From: Saccharothrix sp. S26
GTDB lineage: Bacteria > Actinomycetota > Actinomycetes > Mycobacteriales > Pseudonocardiaceae
Direction: 5' to 3'
Length of the DNA stretch: 64,000 bases
Assembly: GCF_021390395.1 (NCBI RefSeq)
Contig: NZ_JAJUWT010000003.1
Location: forward strand, 62,001 to 126,000
Shown here piece after piece: positions 35,939 through 44,186 of this stretch (position 1 is the stretch's first letter; the number at the start of each line of letters is the position of its first letter). The notes under the pieces were generated by a model. That model did not search any database. It was given only the letters and a program-made list of their open reading frames with translations, and was not told where the DNA came from. Position numbers and translations under genes: made by a program.

Positions 35939-37213
35939 GTGCGGAGAGTGCTGGGGAAGATCGCCATCGACACCCGACCGCTGAAGGTCGTGGCGTACCG
36001 GCGGCTGTGGCTCTCCACCGTGGTGACGGCCATCGGCAGCCAGCTGACCGCGGTGGCCGTGCCCAAGCAGGTGTACGACCTCACCGGGTCGTCGGGCTGG
36101 GTGGGCGTGTCGGCCGGTGTGGCGCTGGTGCCGTTGCTGATCTTCGGGCTGTACGGCGGCGCGATCGCGGACGTGGTGGACCGGCGCAAGCTGCTGGTCG
36201 TGACGAACACGGGCATCGCGGTGACGTCCGTGCTGCTGTGGGGCCAGGCCGCGCTGCACCTGGACTCGGTGTGGCTGGTGATCGCCCTGCTCGGCCTGCA
36301 ACAGGTGTTCTTCGCGGTGAACGCGCCCGCCCGGACGGCCTCGATCGCGCGGCTGGTGCCCGCCGACCAGATCCCGGCCGCCACCGCGCTGGGGTCGACG
36401 GTGATGATGTTCGGCGGCGTGTTCGGGCCCATGCTGGCCGGTGCGCTGATGCCGGTCGTCGGACTGTCCACGTTGTACCTGGTGGACGCGGTCGCGTTGA
36501 CGCTGACGATCTGGGCGGTCTGGAAGCTGCCGCCGCTGCCGCCGCTGAGCGGGACGTCGAGGCGGGCCGGGCTGCGGGACGTGGTCGACGGGTTCCGGTA
36601 CTTGGCCGTGCAGAAGCTGCTGCTGGCGAGCTTCCTGCTGGACATCATCGCGATGGTGTTCGGGATGCCCCGGGCGCTGTTCCCGGAGATGGCCGAGCAC
36701 ACGTTCGGCGACCCGCCCGGCGGCGGGCTGGCGCTGGGCCTGCTGTTCGCCGCGATCCCGCTGGGCGCGATGCTGTGCGGCCTCACGTCCGGGTGGACCT
36801 CGCGGGTGACGCGGCACGGCATGGGCGTCGTGGTCGCGGTCGTGGCGTGGGGCGTGGCGATGATCGGGTTCGGGCTGTCGCACGCCCTGTGGCTCGCCGT
36901 GGTGTTCCTGGCGATCGGCGGCGCGGCGGACATGATCAGCATGGTGTTCCGCAGCGCGATCCTCCAGTCGGCGGCGACGGACGAGATGCGCGGCCGGATG
37001 CAGGGCGTGTTCGTCGTGGTGGTGGCGGGCGGGCCGCGGTTGGCCGACCTGCTGCACGGCACCGCGGGCGCGGCGATCGGCCCCGGCAGCGCCACGGCGG
37101 TGGGCGGCCTGCTGGTCGTGGTGGCGACGGCGGTGGCCGTGCTCGCCATCCCGGCCATCAAGCGCTACCGCTTCACGCCCGAGACCGTCGAGTCGGTGGA
37201 GCTGCGCGCCTGA
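35939..37213 (+). CDS. MFS exporter (EntS/enterobactin-exporter-like)
   Basis: Twelve-helix major facilitator of 424 residues. AYRRLWLSTVVTAIGSQLTAVAVPKQVYDLTGSS, GGAIADVVDRRKLL and NAPARTASIARLVPADQIPAATAL are features of the EntS/YbdA-type branch, which exports siderophores and drugs. No siderophore genes are near, so the substrate is open. The gene runs into the opposing antiporter gene with only 8 bp between stops. Confidence 0.85.
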   Translation: MRRVLGKIAIDTRPLKVVAYRRLWLSTVVTAIGSQLTAVAVPKQVYDLTGSSGWVGVSAGVALVPLLIFGLYGGAIADVVDRRKLLVVTNTGIAVTSVLLWGQAALHLDSVWLVIALLGLQQVFFAVNAPARTASIARLVPADQIPAATALGSTVMMFGGVFGPMLAGALMPVVGLSTLYLVDAVALTLTIWAVWKLPPLPPLSGTSRRAGLRDVVDGFRYLAVQKLLLASFLLDIIAMVFGMPRALFPEMAEHTFGDPPGGGLALGLLFAAIPLGAMLCGLTSGWTSRVTRHGMGVVVAVVAWGVAMIGFGLSHALWLAVVFLAIGGAADMISMVFRSAILQSAATDEMRGRMQGVFVVVVAGGPRLADLLHGTAGAAIGPGSATAVGGLLVVVATAVAVLAIPAIKRYRFTPETVESVELRA

Positions 37214-37221
37214 CCGAGGGG

Positions 37222-38514
37222 TCAGACCGGCGTCCTGCTCGCCTGGCCCGGGTCGCCGTGCCGGTCCTGCGCCGCGCGCAGCCGCAGGCGGTCCAGCAGC
37301 CTGATCGACGGCGTCGCGGTGATGCCGTGCAGGACGATCGAGCCGATCACGACCAGGCCGACGACCCGCCAGATCACGTCCTGGTCGGCGAAGTCCCCGG
37401 CTTGCAGCGCGTAGGCGACGTAGAACAGCGAGCCGACGCCCCGCACCCCGAAGAACGAGATGACGGCCCGCTCACGGGGCCCGGTCCGGCCGCGCGCCAG
37501 CGCGAGCAGGCCGGCCAGGGGCCGCACCACGAGCAGGACGACCAGCGCCACCAGCACGTCCCGCCAGCCGGTGCCCGCGAGCAGGCCCGTGACCGCCGCG
37601 CCGCCCAGCAGGAAGATGATCAGCACGGTGAGCATCCGCTCCACCTGCTCCACGTACTGGTGCAGGACGCGGTGGTAGCCGTGGGAGCGCTCGGCCGCCC
37701 TGATCGTGCAGGCGCACACGAACACGGCGACGAAGCCGTACCCCTCGGCCAGCTCGGTCAGCCCGTAGGCCAGGAAGGTCGCGGCGAGCGCCACGAAACC
37801 CTCGGCGTGCTCTGCGAGCCGCAGGTCCTGCGACGGCGCGGCGAAGAACAGCTTGCGCAACGCCCACCCGGTGAGCAGGCCGACCAGCACGCCGCACGCC
37901 AGCCGCCACAGCACGTCCACCAGGAGCCACTGCGGCAACCAGGCGGCCGGGGCCGCGCCCACCACGCTGATCGCCACGGCGGCGTAGGTGAACGGGAACG
38001 CCAGCCCGTCGTTGAGCCCGGCTTCGGACGTCAACGCGAACCGCGCCTCGTCCTCGCGCTCGTCCGGGTCGTCCGCGGGCTCGGCCACCTGCACCTCGCC
38101 CGCCAGCACCGGGTCGGTCGGCGCGAGCACCGCCGCGAGCAGCAGCGAGGACGCCACGCCCAGGCCGAGCGCGCCCCAGCCCAGCAGGGCGACGGCCAGC
38201 ATCGTCACCGGCATCGTGACGCCGAGCAGCCGCCAAGTCGTCGACCAGCCGCGCAGGCCGAACGGTCGGTTGAGCGCGAGGCCCGCGCCCATCAGCGAGA
38301 CGATCACGCACAGCTCGGTGAGGTGCAGGGTGAGCGTGCCGTGCGCGGTCGGGTCGGGGTCGGGCAGCGGGCCCACGAGGCCGAACGCGACCGCGCCGGC
38401 GGCCAGGAACACCATCGGCATCGAGATCGGCGCCCGACCGAGCACCCGGGGCAGCACCGCGGCCAGGAGGGTCGCGACCCCGATGCCGGCGTAGGCCAGG
38501 GCGGTCGCACCCAC
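37222..38514 (-). CDS. CPA1-type cation:proton antiporter
   Basis: Sodium (or potassium)/proton antiporter of 430 residues with about 12-13 helices. The ion-site signatures are LAPTDPVLAGEV and TSEAGLNDGLAFPF, the latter with the Asn-Asp pair of electroneutral CPA1 exchangers; FFGVRGVGSLFY is the conserved late helix. GTG 38514 follows GAGGAG by 8 bases; an open frame reaching 38601 lacks such a signal. It would serve pH or sodium homeostasis. Confidence 0.88.
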   Translation of the reverse strand: MGATALAYAGIGVATLLAAVLPRVLGRAPISMPMVFLAAGAVAFGLVGPLPDPDPTAHGTLTLHLTELCVIVSLMGAGLALNRPFGLRGWSTTWRLLGVTMPVTMLAVALLGWGALGLGVASSLLLAAVLAPTDPVLAGEVQVAEPADDPDEREDEARFALTSEAGLNDGLAFPFTYAAVAISVVGAAPAAWLPQWLLVDVLWRLACGVLVGLLTGWALRKLFFAAPSQDLRLAEHAEGFVALAATFLAYGLTELAEGYGFVAVFVCACTIRAAERSHGYHRVLHQYVEQVERMLTVLIIFLLGGAAVTGLLAGTGWRDVLVALVVLLVVRPLAGLLALARGRTGPRERAVISFFGVRGVGSLFYVAYALQAGDFADQDVIWRVVGLVVIGSIVLHGITATPSIRLLDRLRLRAAQDRHGDPGQASRTPV

Positions 38515-38625
38515 CAGCAGGTCTCCTCTCGGCAGCCCCGCTCGAACACGGCTTCGGTCGGAGGTCCCGATCGGGTACCCCGGCGCCGTGCGGCCAACCA
38601 CTCGTGGCCAGGAGCGACTACGGCG

Positions 38626-38835
38626 CTACTGAGCGCGCAGGAACCGCGCCCACGAGGTGGCGGGGAAGGTGACGGTGGGCTCCGGGTTCTTGGAGTCCCG
38701 CGCCGCCACCCGCTCCCGGACTCGCGCCACCTCGACGCAGTTGGCCGTGCTGGCACTACGAGAACTTTTGCGCCACAACACCTCGACGCAGTTCGCGGTG
38801 TCTGCGCTGCGGGAACTCTTACGCCACAGGGTCAT
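38626..38835 (-). CDS. DUF397 protein with duplicated N-terminal motif
   Basis: Small protein of 69 residues of the DUF397 family: WRKSS...NCVEV, then VRERVAARDSKNPEPTVTFPATSWARFL. The opening motif occurs twice, LWRKSSRSADTANCVEV then LWRKSSRSASTANCVEV, where the family has one. It is 12 bp downstream of the XRE-DUF5753 gene and in the same direction, the standard pair in Streptomyces (WhiJ/BldB-type loci; a toxin-antitoxin-like role has been reported for one such pair). It is probably the partner or target of that regulator. Confidence 0.88.
   Translation of the reverse strand: MTLWRKSSRSADTANCVEVLWRKSSRSASTANCVEVARVRERVAARDSKNPEPTVTFPATSWARFLRAQ
38728..38829. repeat. 51-bp coding tandem duplication
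   Basis: Codons 3-19 and 20-36 of the DUF397 gene are two copies of a 17-residue unit differing at one residue (D/S). The DNA copies differ at many synonymous positions, so the duplication is not very recent or has been under selection for protein sequence. Confidence 0.85.
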
Positions 38836-38847
38836 GCGTCCATCGTG

Positions 38848-39687
38848 TCATGCCAAAGCCTTCAGGTAGTCGAGCGTTTCCTCGACGGTGTAGGCCAAAC
38901 GACGCAGCGCCGCCCACGTCGCCTCGAACACCTCGATCTGCTCGTCCTCGTCGATGAACAAGCTGGCGACCTTGTTCTCCAGCAACACCAAGCTCGGGTC
39001 GTCGTCGTACTCGAGGATCACGAAGGGACCGCTGAGGCCGCCGTGCAGTTCCGCGTCGGTCGGCACCACGCGCACCGTGACGTTAGGACGTTCGCCGGCG
39101 TCGATGAGGTGCCGAATTTGGCGGCGTTGAGCCCCTTGGTCGTGGAACGGGCGCTCCAAGACGCTCTGCTCGATGAGCACGCTGAGCTTGAGCGGGTTGC
39201 TGCGGCTGAGCAACCCTTGGCGCGCCATACGGCTGGCGACCAGGGCATCCACCTGGTCATCGGTCAGGGCGTGTCCGGTAGCTTTGATCAACGCGCGGGC
39301 GTACTCGGGGGTTTGCAGAAGGCCCGGAATAACCAGAGGTTGGTAGTGCAGCAGGGAACTGGCTTCATCCTCGAAATCGGCCCAGGTCTGCCAGTCTTCG
39401 GGAAGGTTTTGGTTGTTCATGCGCAACAGGCCGCGTTGTTCGGCGTGCCTGGCCAGGTCGAGGAGTTCGACCCGTTGTTTTCGCGCAACGTTGTAGAAGT
39501 CGAGCAGCTTCTCCAGGTCGTCGAGGTAGATGCCGAGCCCGGAGGTCTCGATGCGGCTGATCTTGCTCCCGGACATGCCCACTGCCTCACCCACGGCATC
39601 GGTGCTGGTACCGGAGGTGGCGCGGAGCTTCTTGAGGACGTATGCGAGTCGGCGGGAGCGGACCGACGTACCGGCGCGGCGTGCCAT
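38848..39687 (-). CDS. XRE-family regulator with DUF5753 domain
   Basis: Regulator of 279 residues. The N-terminal helix-turn-helix (about residues 13-65) contains LKKLRATSGTSTDAVGEAVGMSGSKISRIETSG. The rest is DUF5753: LLHYQPLVIPGLLQTPEYARAL, ASRMARQGLL, VLIEQSVLERP, HLIDAGERPNVTVRVVP, GPFVILEY and VASLFIDEDEQIEVFEATWAAL. The downstream DUF397 gene is its usual partner. Codon use here is clearly less GC-biased than in neighbouring genes, which suggests acquisition or weak selection. Confidence 0.92.
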   Translation of the reverse strand: MARRAGTSVRSRRLAYVLKKLRATSGTSTDAVGEAVGMSGSKISRIETSGLGIYLDDLEKLLDFYNVARKQRVELLDLARHAEQRGLLRMNNQNLPEDWQTWADFEDEASSLLHYQPLVIPGLLQTPEYARALIKATGHALTDDQVDALVASRMARQGLLSRSNPLKLSVLIEQSVLERPFHDQGAQRRQIRHLIDAGERPNVTVRVVPTDAELHGGLSGPFVILEYDDDPSLVLLENKVASLFIDEDEQIEVFEATWAALRRLAYTVEETLDYLKALA

Positions 39688-39781
39688 GCGATCAAACTAG
39701 GGGCGCTGCAATTTGCAACGCAATGACAGTCACCCTAACGAGTTATTGCGCAAGTTCGGGAAGCGCTGCGAATCTTGGGGC

Positions 39782-40015
39782 ATGGAGCCGATCATCAAGG
39801 TGATCACGCCTAAGCGTGAGTGGTTGTTGCGGTGCTACTCGGACAAGGAGGACGTGCTGAGCCTCGAAGTGCAGGACGGCGGGATCGACGTGTTCCTGCC
39901 CTCGGGCCGGGACGGCGTCCGACTGGAAGCGGACCAGATCGCGGCTTTCCGGGAAGCGCTGGACGAAGCGATCGCGCAAGCCGAAGCCGACCTGCGGGAG
40001 GCCGCCCGGCGCTGA
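39782..40015 (+). CDS. hypothetical protein, 77 residues, in the XRE/DUF397 locus
   Basis: Short protein MEPIIKVITPKREWLLRCYSDKEDVLSLEVQDGGIDVFLPSGRDGVRLEADQIAAFREALDEAI, a predicted beta-strand N-half and a charged C-terminal helix (to EAARR). No family recognised. It is divergent from the XRE gene with 94 bp between starts, and its promoter region shares that AT-richer composition. ATG 39782 is preserved 6 bases after GAATCT (39770-39775); a TTG at 39713 in the same frame is less likely. It may be the third member of the locus. Confidence 0.6.
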   Translation: MEPIIKVITPKREWLLRCYSDKEDVLSLEVQDGGIDVFLPSGRDGVRLEADQIAAFREALDEAIAQAEADLREAARR

Positions 40016-40086
40016 ACATCAAGACTTGCCCAAGGCGTGCCGATCGGACTATCCGGGCCCAGTGTGATCCGGCACACTCACTCGGC

Positions 40087-41469
40087 ATGGCGGAAGCGAC
40101 GAGCGCACCGGCGCAACCGGAACTCAACCGGGCCATCGGCCCGAAGTTGCTGCTGTTCTTCGTGGTCGGTGACATCCTCGGCACCGGCATCTACGCCCTC
40201 ACGGGCAACGTCGCGGGCAAGATCGGCGGCGCGCTGTGGCTGCCCTTCCTGGTCGCGTTCGCGGTGGCGTTCCTGACCGCGTTCAGCTACCTCGAACTCG
40301 TCGGCAAGTACCCGAGGGCGGCCGGCGCGGCGCTCTACACCAACCGGGCGTTCAAGATCCAGTTCCTCACGTTCATGGTGGCGTTCGCGGTGATGAGCTC
40401 GGGCATCACCTCGGCGTCCTCCGCCGCGCTCGCGTTCGGGCGCACCTACCTGCAATCGGTCATCAAGGAGTTCTTCTCCGACACGTTCACCGTGTCCGCG
40501 ACGCTGGTCGCGATCCTGTTCATCATCGGCCTGGGCGTGATCAACTTCCGGGGCGTCTCGGAGTCGGTCAAGGCCAACGTCGTGCTGACCTGCATCGAGC
40601 TGTCCGGCCTGGTGATCATCATCGCGATCGGCATCTACGCGGTGCTGGCGGGCGACGGCGACCCGAGCCGGCTGACCCAGGTCGACCCGGCCCCCGGCCA
40701 GAGCGCGCTCGTCGCGATCACGTCCGCCACGGCGCTGGCGTTCTTCGCGATGGTCGGGTTCGAGGACTCGGTGAACATGGCCGAGGAGTGCCGCGACCCG
40801 GTCCGCATCTTCCCGCGCGCGATGCTGTGGGGCATGGTGGTCGCGGCCGTCATCTACGTGCTGGTCGCGATCACGTCGTCGCTGCTCATCCCGGCCGACG
40901 AGCTGTCCAAGGCGGGTTCCTCGGCGCTGCTGAAGGTCGTCACGGTCGGCGCGCCCGGCTTCCCGCTGTGGGTGTTCTCGCTGATCGGCCTGTTCGCGGT
41001 CATCAACTCGGCGCTGATCAACATGCTGATGGCCAGCCGGCTGATCTACGGCATGTCGAACGAGCGGATCATCCCGAAGGTGTTCGGCACCGTGCACCCG
41101 TTCCGCCGCACGCCGTGGATCTCGATCGTCTTCACCTCCGGCATCGCGATCATCCTGGTGACGACCACCGACATCGCCAAGCTCGGCGGCACCACGGCGT
41201 TGCTGCTGCTGGTCGTGTTCACCATCGTCAACATCGCGGTGCTGGTGCTGCGCAAGGACAAGGTCGAGCACAAGCACTTCCGCGCGCCGACGTGGGTGCC
41301 GGTGCTGGGCGCGATCACGTGCGCCTACCTGGCCAGCCCGCTGTCGGGCCGCGCGTCGGCGGACTACGAGATCGCGCTGTACCTGCTCGCGGCCGGCGTG
41401 GTCCTGTGGCTGATCAACCGGCTGGTGCACGGCAAGGTCGAGTTCGACCCGGAGAAGCTGGCGAAGTGA
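40087..41469 (+). CDS. APC-family amino acid permease
   Basis: Amino acid/polyamine transporter of 460 residues with about 12 helices. The opening LLFFVVGDILGTGIYALTGNVAGKIGGALWLPF is the APC substrate-site helix 1. FFAMVGFEDSVNMAEECRDPVRIFPRAMLWG is the conserved helix 6-7 region with the consensus E-x2-DP. ATG 40087 is chosen; no Shine-Dalgarno is obvious. Substrate unknown. Confidence 0.88.
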   Translation: MAEATSAPAQPELNRAIGPKLLLFFVVGDILGTGIYALTGNVAGKIGGALWLPFLVAFAVAFLTAFSYLELVGKYPRAAGAALYTNRAFKIQFLTFMVAFAVMSSGITSASSAALAFGRTYLQSVIKEFFSDTFTVSATLVAILFIIGLGVINFRGVSESVKANVVLTCIELSGLVIIIAIGIYAVLAGDGDPSRLTQVDPAPGQSALVAITSATALAFFAMVGFEDSVNMAEECRDPVRIFPRAMLWGMVVAAVIYVLVAITSSLLIPADELSKAGSSALLKVVTVGAPGFPLWVFSLIGLFAVINSALINMLMASRLIYGMSNERIIPKVFGTVHPFRRTPWISIVFTSGIAIILVTTTDIAKLGGTTALLLLVVFTIVNIAVLVLRKDKVEHKHFRAPTWVPVLGAITCAYLASPLSGRASADYEIALYLLAAGVVLWLINRLVHGKVEFDPEKLAK

Positions 41470-41491
41470 CGCGGGGGAGCGGCCTGGTCGT

Positions 41492-41782
41492 TCAGGCCGC
41501 TTCCACCCGGTACGGGTCGTGCTCGGCGAGCAGCTTCTCCAGCCGTGCCTGGTCGACGCGGCTCACCACGTACGTCTCCTCCTGCCGGTCGCGGACGCAC
41601 TTGGCCAGGGTGAACGCCGACGTGACGGTGAACAGCAGGCCGAGCGCCAGGAACGCGCGCACCCAGCCGTCGACCGGCAGGTAGGCGACACCGAGGCCGA
41701 CGGCGGCCAGCGACAGGGCGAAGGAGATCACGGCCTGCGCGTAGAAGGCGGTGGTGGTCGGCGAGTGGGGTTTCGCGGTCAT
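41492..41782 (-). CDS. YiaA/YiaB-type inner membrane protein
   Basis: Ninety-six-residue membrane protein: two helices (about residues 10-32 and 38-58) followed by a C-terminal cytoplasmic part beginning AKCVRDRQEE. TTAFYAQAVISFALSLAAVGLGVAYLPVDGWVRAFLALGLLFTVTSAFTLAKCVRD fits the YiaA/YiaB family. ATG 41782 lies 6 bases after GACGCT on the minus strand; the frame continues to 41818 but the family starts here. Converges with the permease gene, 22 bp apart. Confidence 0.8.
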   Translation of the reverse strand: MTAKPHSPTTTAFYAQAVISFALSLAAVGLGVAYLPVDGWVRAFLALGLLFTVTSAFTLAKCVRDRQEETYVVSRVDQARLEKLLAEHDPYRVEAA

Positions 41783-41847
41783 GCCCGAAGCGTCCCCGTC
41801 GACCCGCACCGCTGTCATGAGTACCGCTACTCAACCAGCCGGCCGGA

Positions 41848-42672
41848 TCAGGCGAGCGCGGTGCGGTGGCGGCGCAGCTCGGTGGCGTCGTGGGCGCTGA
41901 ACACGTCCACCTCGCCGCCGTGGTCGCGCACCAGCTCCCGCAACCGCCCCTGGTTGGCCAGGCGCAGCTCCGGCAGCACCTGCATCCGCTCCTGCATGAA
42001 CGTCAACGCGGGCGGGCAGTGGCGCTCCGGCGCCATCTCGCCGTGGAAGAAGTACGAGTCGCCCGCGTGCAGCAGCCACCGGTCGCCGACGCGCACCGCC
42101 ACGCCCGTGTGCCCGTGCGTGTGCCCGAACAACGGCACCAGCAGCACGTCCGGCCGCACCTCGCGCACGCCCGCGAAGCCGAACCACGTCTCGCCGGTCG
42201 CCTCGTGCGGCACCCACTTCGGGCCGTGCCGCCACTGGTTGTCCGGGTAGCGCACCCGGTCGTTGCCCGACTTGTCCGGACGCGTCGCCGCCGCCAGCTC
42301 CTCGGCCGACACGTGCACCCGGGCCTCGGGGAAGTCGCGCAGCCCGCCGCCGTGGTCGAGGTCGAGGTGGGTCAGCACGACGTCGCGCACGTCCGACGCG
42401 GCGTACCCGAGCGCCTCCACCTGGCGCGACGCGGTCTCGGCCTCGTCCAGCACGGGCCTGCTCATCAACCGCCACCAGCGCGCCAGCGTGTCACCTGGTC
42501 GGCGCACGTCGCCGAGGCCGAGGCCGGTGTCGACCAGCACCAGGCCGTCGTCGGTCTCCAGCAGCAGCACGTGGCAGACCAGCTCGGCCGTCGCGAGGTA
42601 GGAGCCCCGGCCGGTCACCAGCTTCCCGCCGAACGGGCGCATGGTGCCGCAGTTCAGGTGGTGCGCCTTCAT
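41848..42672 (-). CDS. metallo-beta-lactamase-fold hydrolase (AHL-lactonase-like)
   Basis: Hydrolase of 274 residues with the zinc motif THLDLDHGGG (HxDxDH type), a further histidine in FGHTHGHTG, and AGDSYFFHGE as the bridging aspartate region. The opening HHLNCGTMRPFGGK resembles the N-acyl homoserine lactonase-like group; activity on lactones is possible but not shown. ATG 42672 overlaps the stop of the TetR gene by 4 bp (ATGA), so regulator and enzyme are one transcript. Confidence 0.8.
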   Translation of the reverse strand: MKAHHLNCGTMRPFGGKLVTGRGSYLATAELVCHVLLLETDDGLVLVDTGLGLGDVRRPGDTLARWWRLMSRPVLDEAETASRQVEALGYAASDVRDVVLTHLDLDHGGGLRDFPEARVHVSAEELAAATRPDKSGNDRVRYPDNQWRHGPKWVPHEATGETWFGFAGVREVRPDVLLVPLFGHTHGHTGVAVRVGDRWLLHAGDSYFFHGEMAPERHCPPALTFMQERMQVLPELRLANQGRLRELVRDHGGEVDVFSAHDATELRRHRTALA

Positions 42673-43223
42673 GCTCTCGGCCTTCCCAGGAGTGCGCCCA
42701 GCCGGGCGGCGACGGCGTGCAGGGGGTCCAGCGAACGGCGGGTGCGGGCGAGCAGGAGCGCGCCCTCGATGGCGGCCAGCACGACGGTCGCCAGGTCGTC
42801 GTCGCCCACGTGCGCGGCGATGACCTGCTGCCACGACGCGTAGGCGTCCGCGCAGGCGACCCGGATCGGCTCGCTGTCCGACGCCGCGTCCAGCGCGACC
42901 GTGGCGACGGGGCACCCGTTGCGGAAGTCCGAAGCCAGCAGCTGCGCGCCGAGCAGTTCCACGGCTTGGGAAAGCGCTTTCGCCGGGTCGGGCTCGGCGG
43001 TCATCACGGCGGCCAGCGCGTCCCGGAGGTCGTTGCCCGCCAACGCCACCGCCTCTGCCGCGAGCTGCTCCTTCCCGCCGGGGAAGTGGAAGTAGAGCGA
43101 GCCCTTGGGCGCGCCGCCCTCGGCGAGCACCTGGTTGAGGCCCGTCGCGTGGTAGCCCTGCGCCCGGAACAGGTCCGCCGCGGTGCGCACCACCCGTTGC
43201 CGGGTGTCGGTCCGTCTTGGCAT
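42669..43223 (-). CDS. TetR-family regulator (LmrA/YxaF-like)
   Basis: Regulator of 184 residues. N-terminal helix-turn-helix: TRQRVVRTAADLFRAQGYHATGLNQVLAEGGAPKGSLYFHFPGGKEQLA. GAPKGSLYFHFPGGKEQL and NGCPVATVALD are hallmarks of the LmrA/YxaF branch that senses small aromatic or drug-like compounds. It is first in the operon with the metallo-hydrolase, and a palindrome right upstream (43234-43248) should be its operator. Confidence 0.9.
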   Translation of the reverse strand: MPRRTDTRQRVVRTAADLFRAQGYHATGLNQVLAEGGAPKGSLYFHFPGGKEQLAAEAVALAGNDLRDALAAVMTAEPDPAKALSQAVELLGAQLLASDFRNGCPVATVALDAASDSEPIRVACADAYASWQQVIAAHVGDDDLATVVLAAIEGALLLARTRRSLDPLHAVAARLGALLGRPRA

Positions 43224-43233
43224 GGTTTTACTA

Positions 43234-43248
43234 TAGAGACCGGTCTAG
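43234..43248. promoter_or_regulatory. operator of the LmrA-type TetR operon
   Basis: TAGAGACCGGTCTAG contains the perfect 10-bp palindrome AGACCGGTCT (43237-43246), 11 bp before the regulator start on the minus strand. AGACCGGTCT is the known core of LmrA/QdoR-type operators. Confidence 0.65.
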
Positions 43249-43291
43249 TGAGAAAGTCAAGGGGAGCCCTGCTCGGATACGCTCCTGACCC

Positions 43292-44167
43292 ATGCTGGAG
43301 ATCGCCCACGGCGCGGCACGCGCCGTCATCGCACCCGAGGGTGCGGGACTGAAGTCCTACGAGGTCGGCGGCGTGCCGTACGTGGAGACGTACGACGACG
43401 AACCGCCCATGGGCAGCGGCGCGGTGCTGGTGCCGTGGCCCAATCGCGTGGCCGGGGGCAGGTGGGTGCTCGACGGCGAGGCGCAGCAGCTGGAGATCGG
43501 CGAGCCCGCCCGCGGCAACGCCATCCACGGCCTGGTGCGCCGTGCGATCTGGGGCACCGTGGAGCACACCGGGTCGCTGATCTCGCTGGAGACGCCGGTC
43601 GCCGGCCTCGGCTGGCCGGTCGAGCTGCGCACCACCATCACGTACGCGCTCGACGACAACGGCCTGACCGTCTCGCACGGCGTCACCAACGTGGGTGACA
43701 AGCGCACCCCGTTCGGGGTGGGCACGCACCCGTACCCGCGTGCCGGCGCGTCCTTGACCGACGAGACGTCGCTGTCGCTGGCCGCCACGACCGTGCTGCC
43801 GGTCGACCCCGACACGATGATCCCCAACGGCCCGGCGACCCCGGTCGAGGGCACGGAGTACGACTTCCGGGTGGCGCGGCTGCTCGAAGGCGTGAAGCTG
43901 GACACCGCGTTCGGCGGGTGCGAGCCGGTGGACGGGCTGGTGCGGCACGTGCTGAAGGGGCCGGCCGGCGGCGTCGAGGTGTGGGCGGACCCGGACTTCA
44001 AGTGGGTGCAGGTCTACACGCCCGACAACTTCCCCGGACGTGGTCGCGCGGTCGCGATCGAGCCCATGACGTGCCCGCCGGACGCGTTGAACAGCGGGGT
44101 CGACCTGCTGTGGCTGGAGCCGGGCGAGTCGTGGGCCGGGCGCTGGGGTTTGCGCCCCCTGTCGTAG
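43292..44167 (+). CDS. aldose 1-epimerase family protein
   Basis: Galactose mutarotase-like beta-sandwich enzyme of 291 residues that interconverts alpha and beta aldose anomers. Signs are VPWPNRVAGGRWVLDGE, the catalytic-type histidine in GNAIHGLVRRAIW, FGVGTHPYPR (second histidine) and the late AIEPMTCPPDALNSG with the catalytic Glu. ATG 43292 is 8 bases after TACGCT (43278-43283), a leaderless start. No sugar operon is adjacent. Confidence 0.9.
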   Translation: MLEIAHGAARAVIAPEGAGLKSYEVGGVPYVETYDDEPPMGSGAVLVPWPNRVAGGRWVLDGEAQQLEIGEPARGNAIHGLVRRAIWGTVEHTGSLISLETPVAGLGWPVELRTTITYALDDNGLTVSHGVTNVGDKRTPFGVGTHPYPRAGASLTDETSLSLAATTVLPVDPDTMIPNGPATPVEGTEYDFRVARLLEGVKLDTAFGGCEPVDGLVRHVLKGPAGGVEVWADPDFKWVQVYTPDNFPGRGRAVAIEPMTCPPDALNSGVDLLWLEPGESWAGRWGLRPLS

Positions 44168-44170
44168 GCC

Positions 44171-44186
44171 GTTAGCGTCGCTAACT
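44171..44186. promoter_or_regulatory. promoter/operator of the amidohydrolase gene
   Basis: GTTAGCGTCGCTAAC (44171-44185) is a perfect 7-bp inverted repeat around one base. It contains a -10-like TAGCGT (44173-44178) eight bases before the ATG, so a bound regulator would cover the promoter. Confidence 0.55.

Noticed and set aside
35920..39726. A very long open frame on the plus strand (about 1268 codons)
   Set aside because: It runs antisense or out of frame through pdxH-side sequence, the MFS, antiporter and XRE genes. The product is Arg/Gly/His/Ala-rich low complexity. It comes from GC3 bias.
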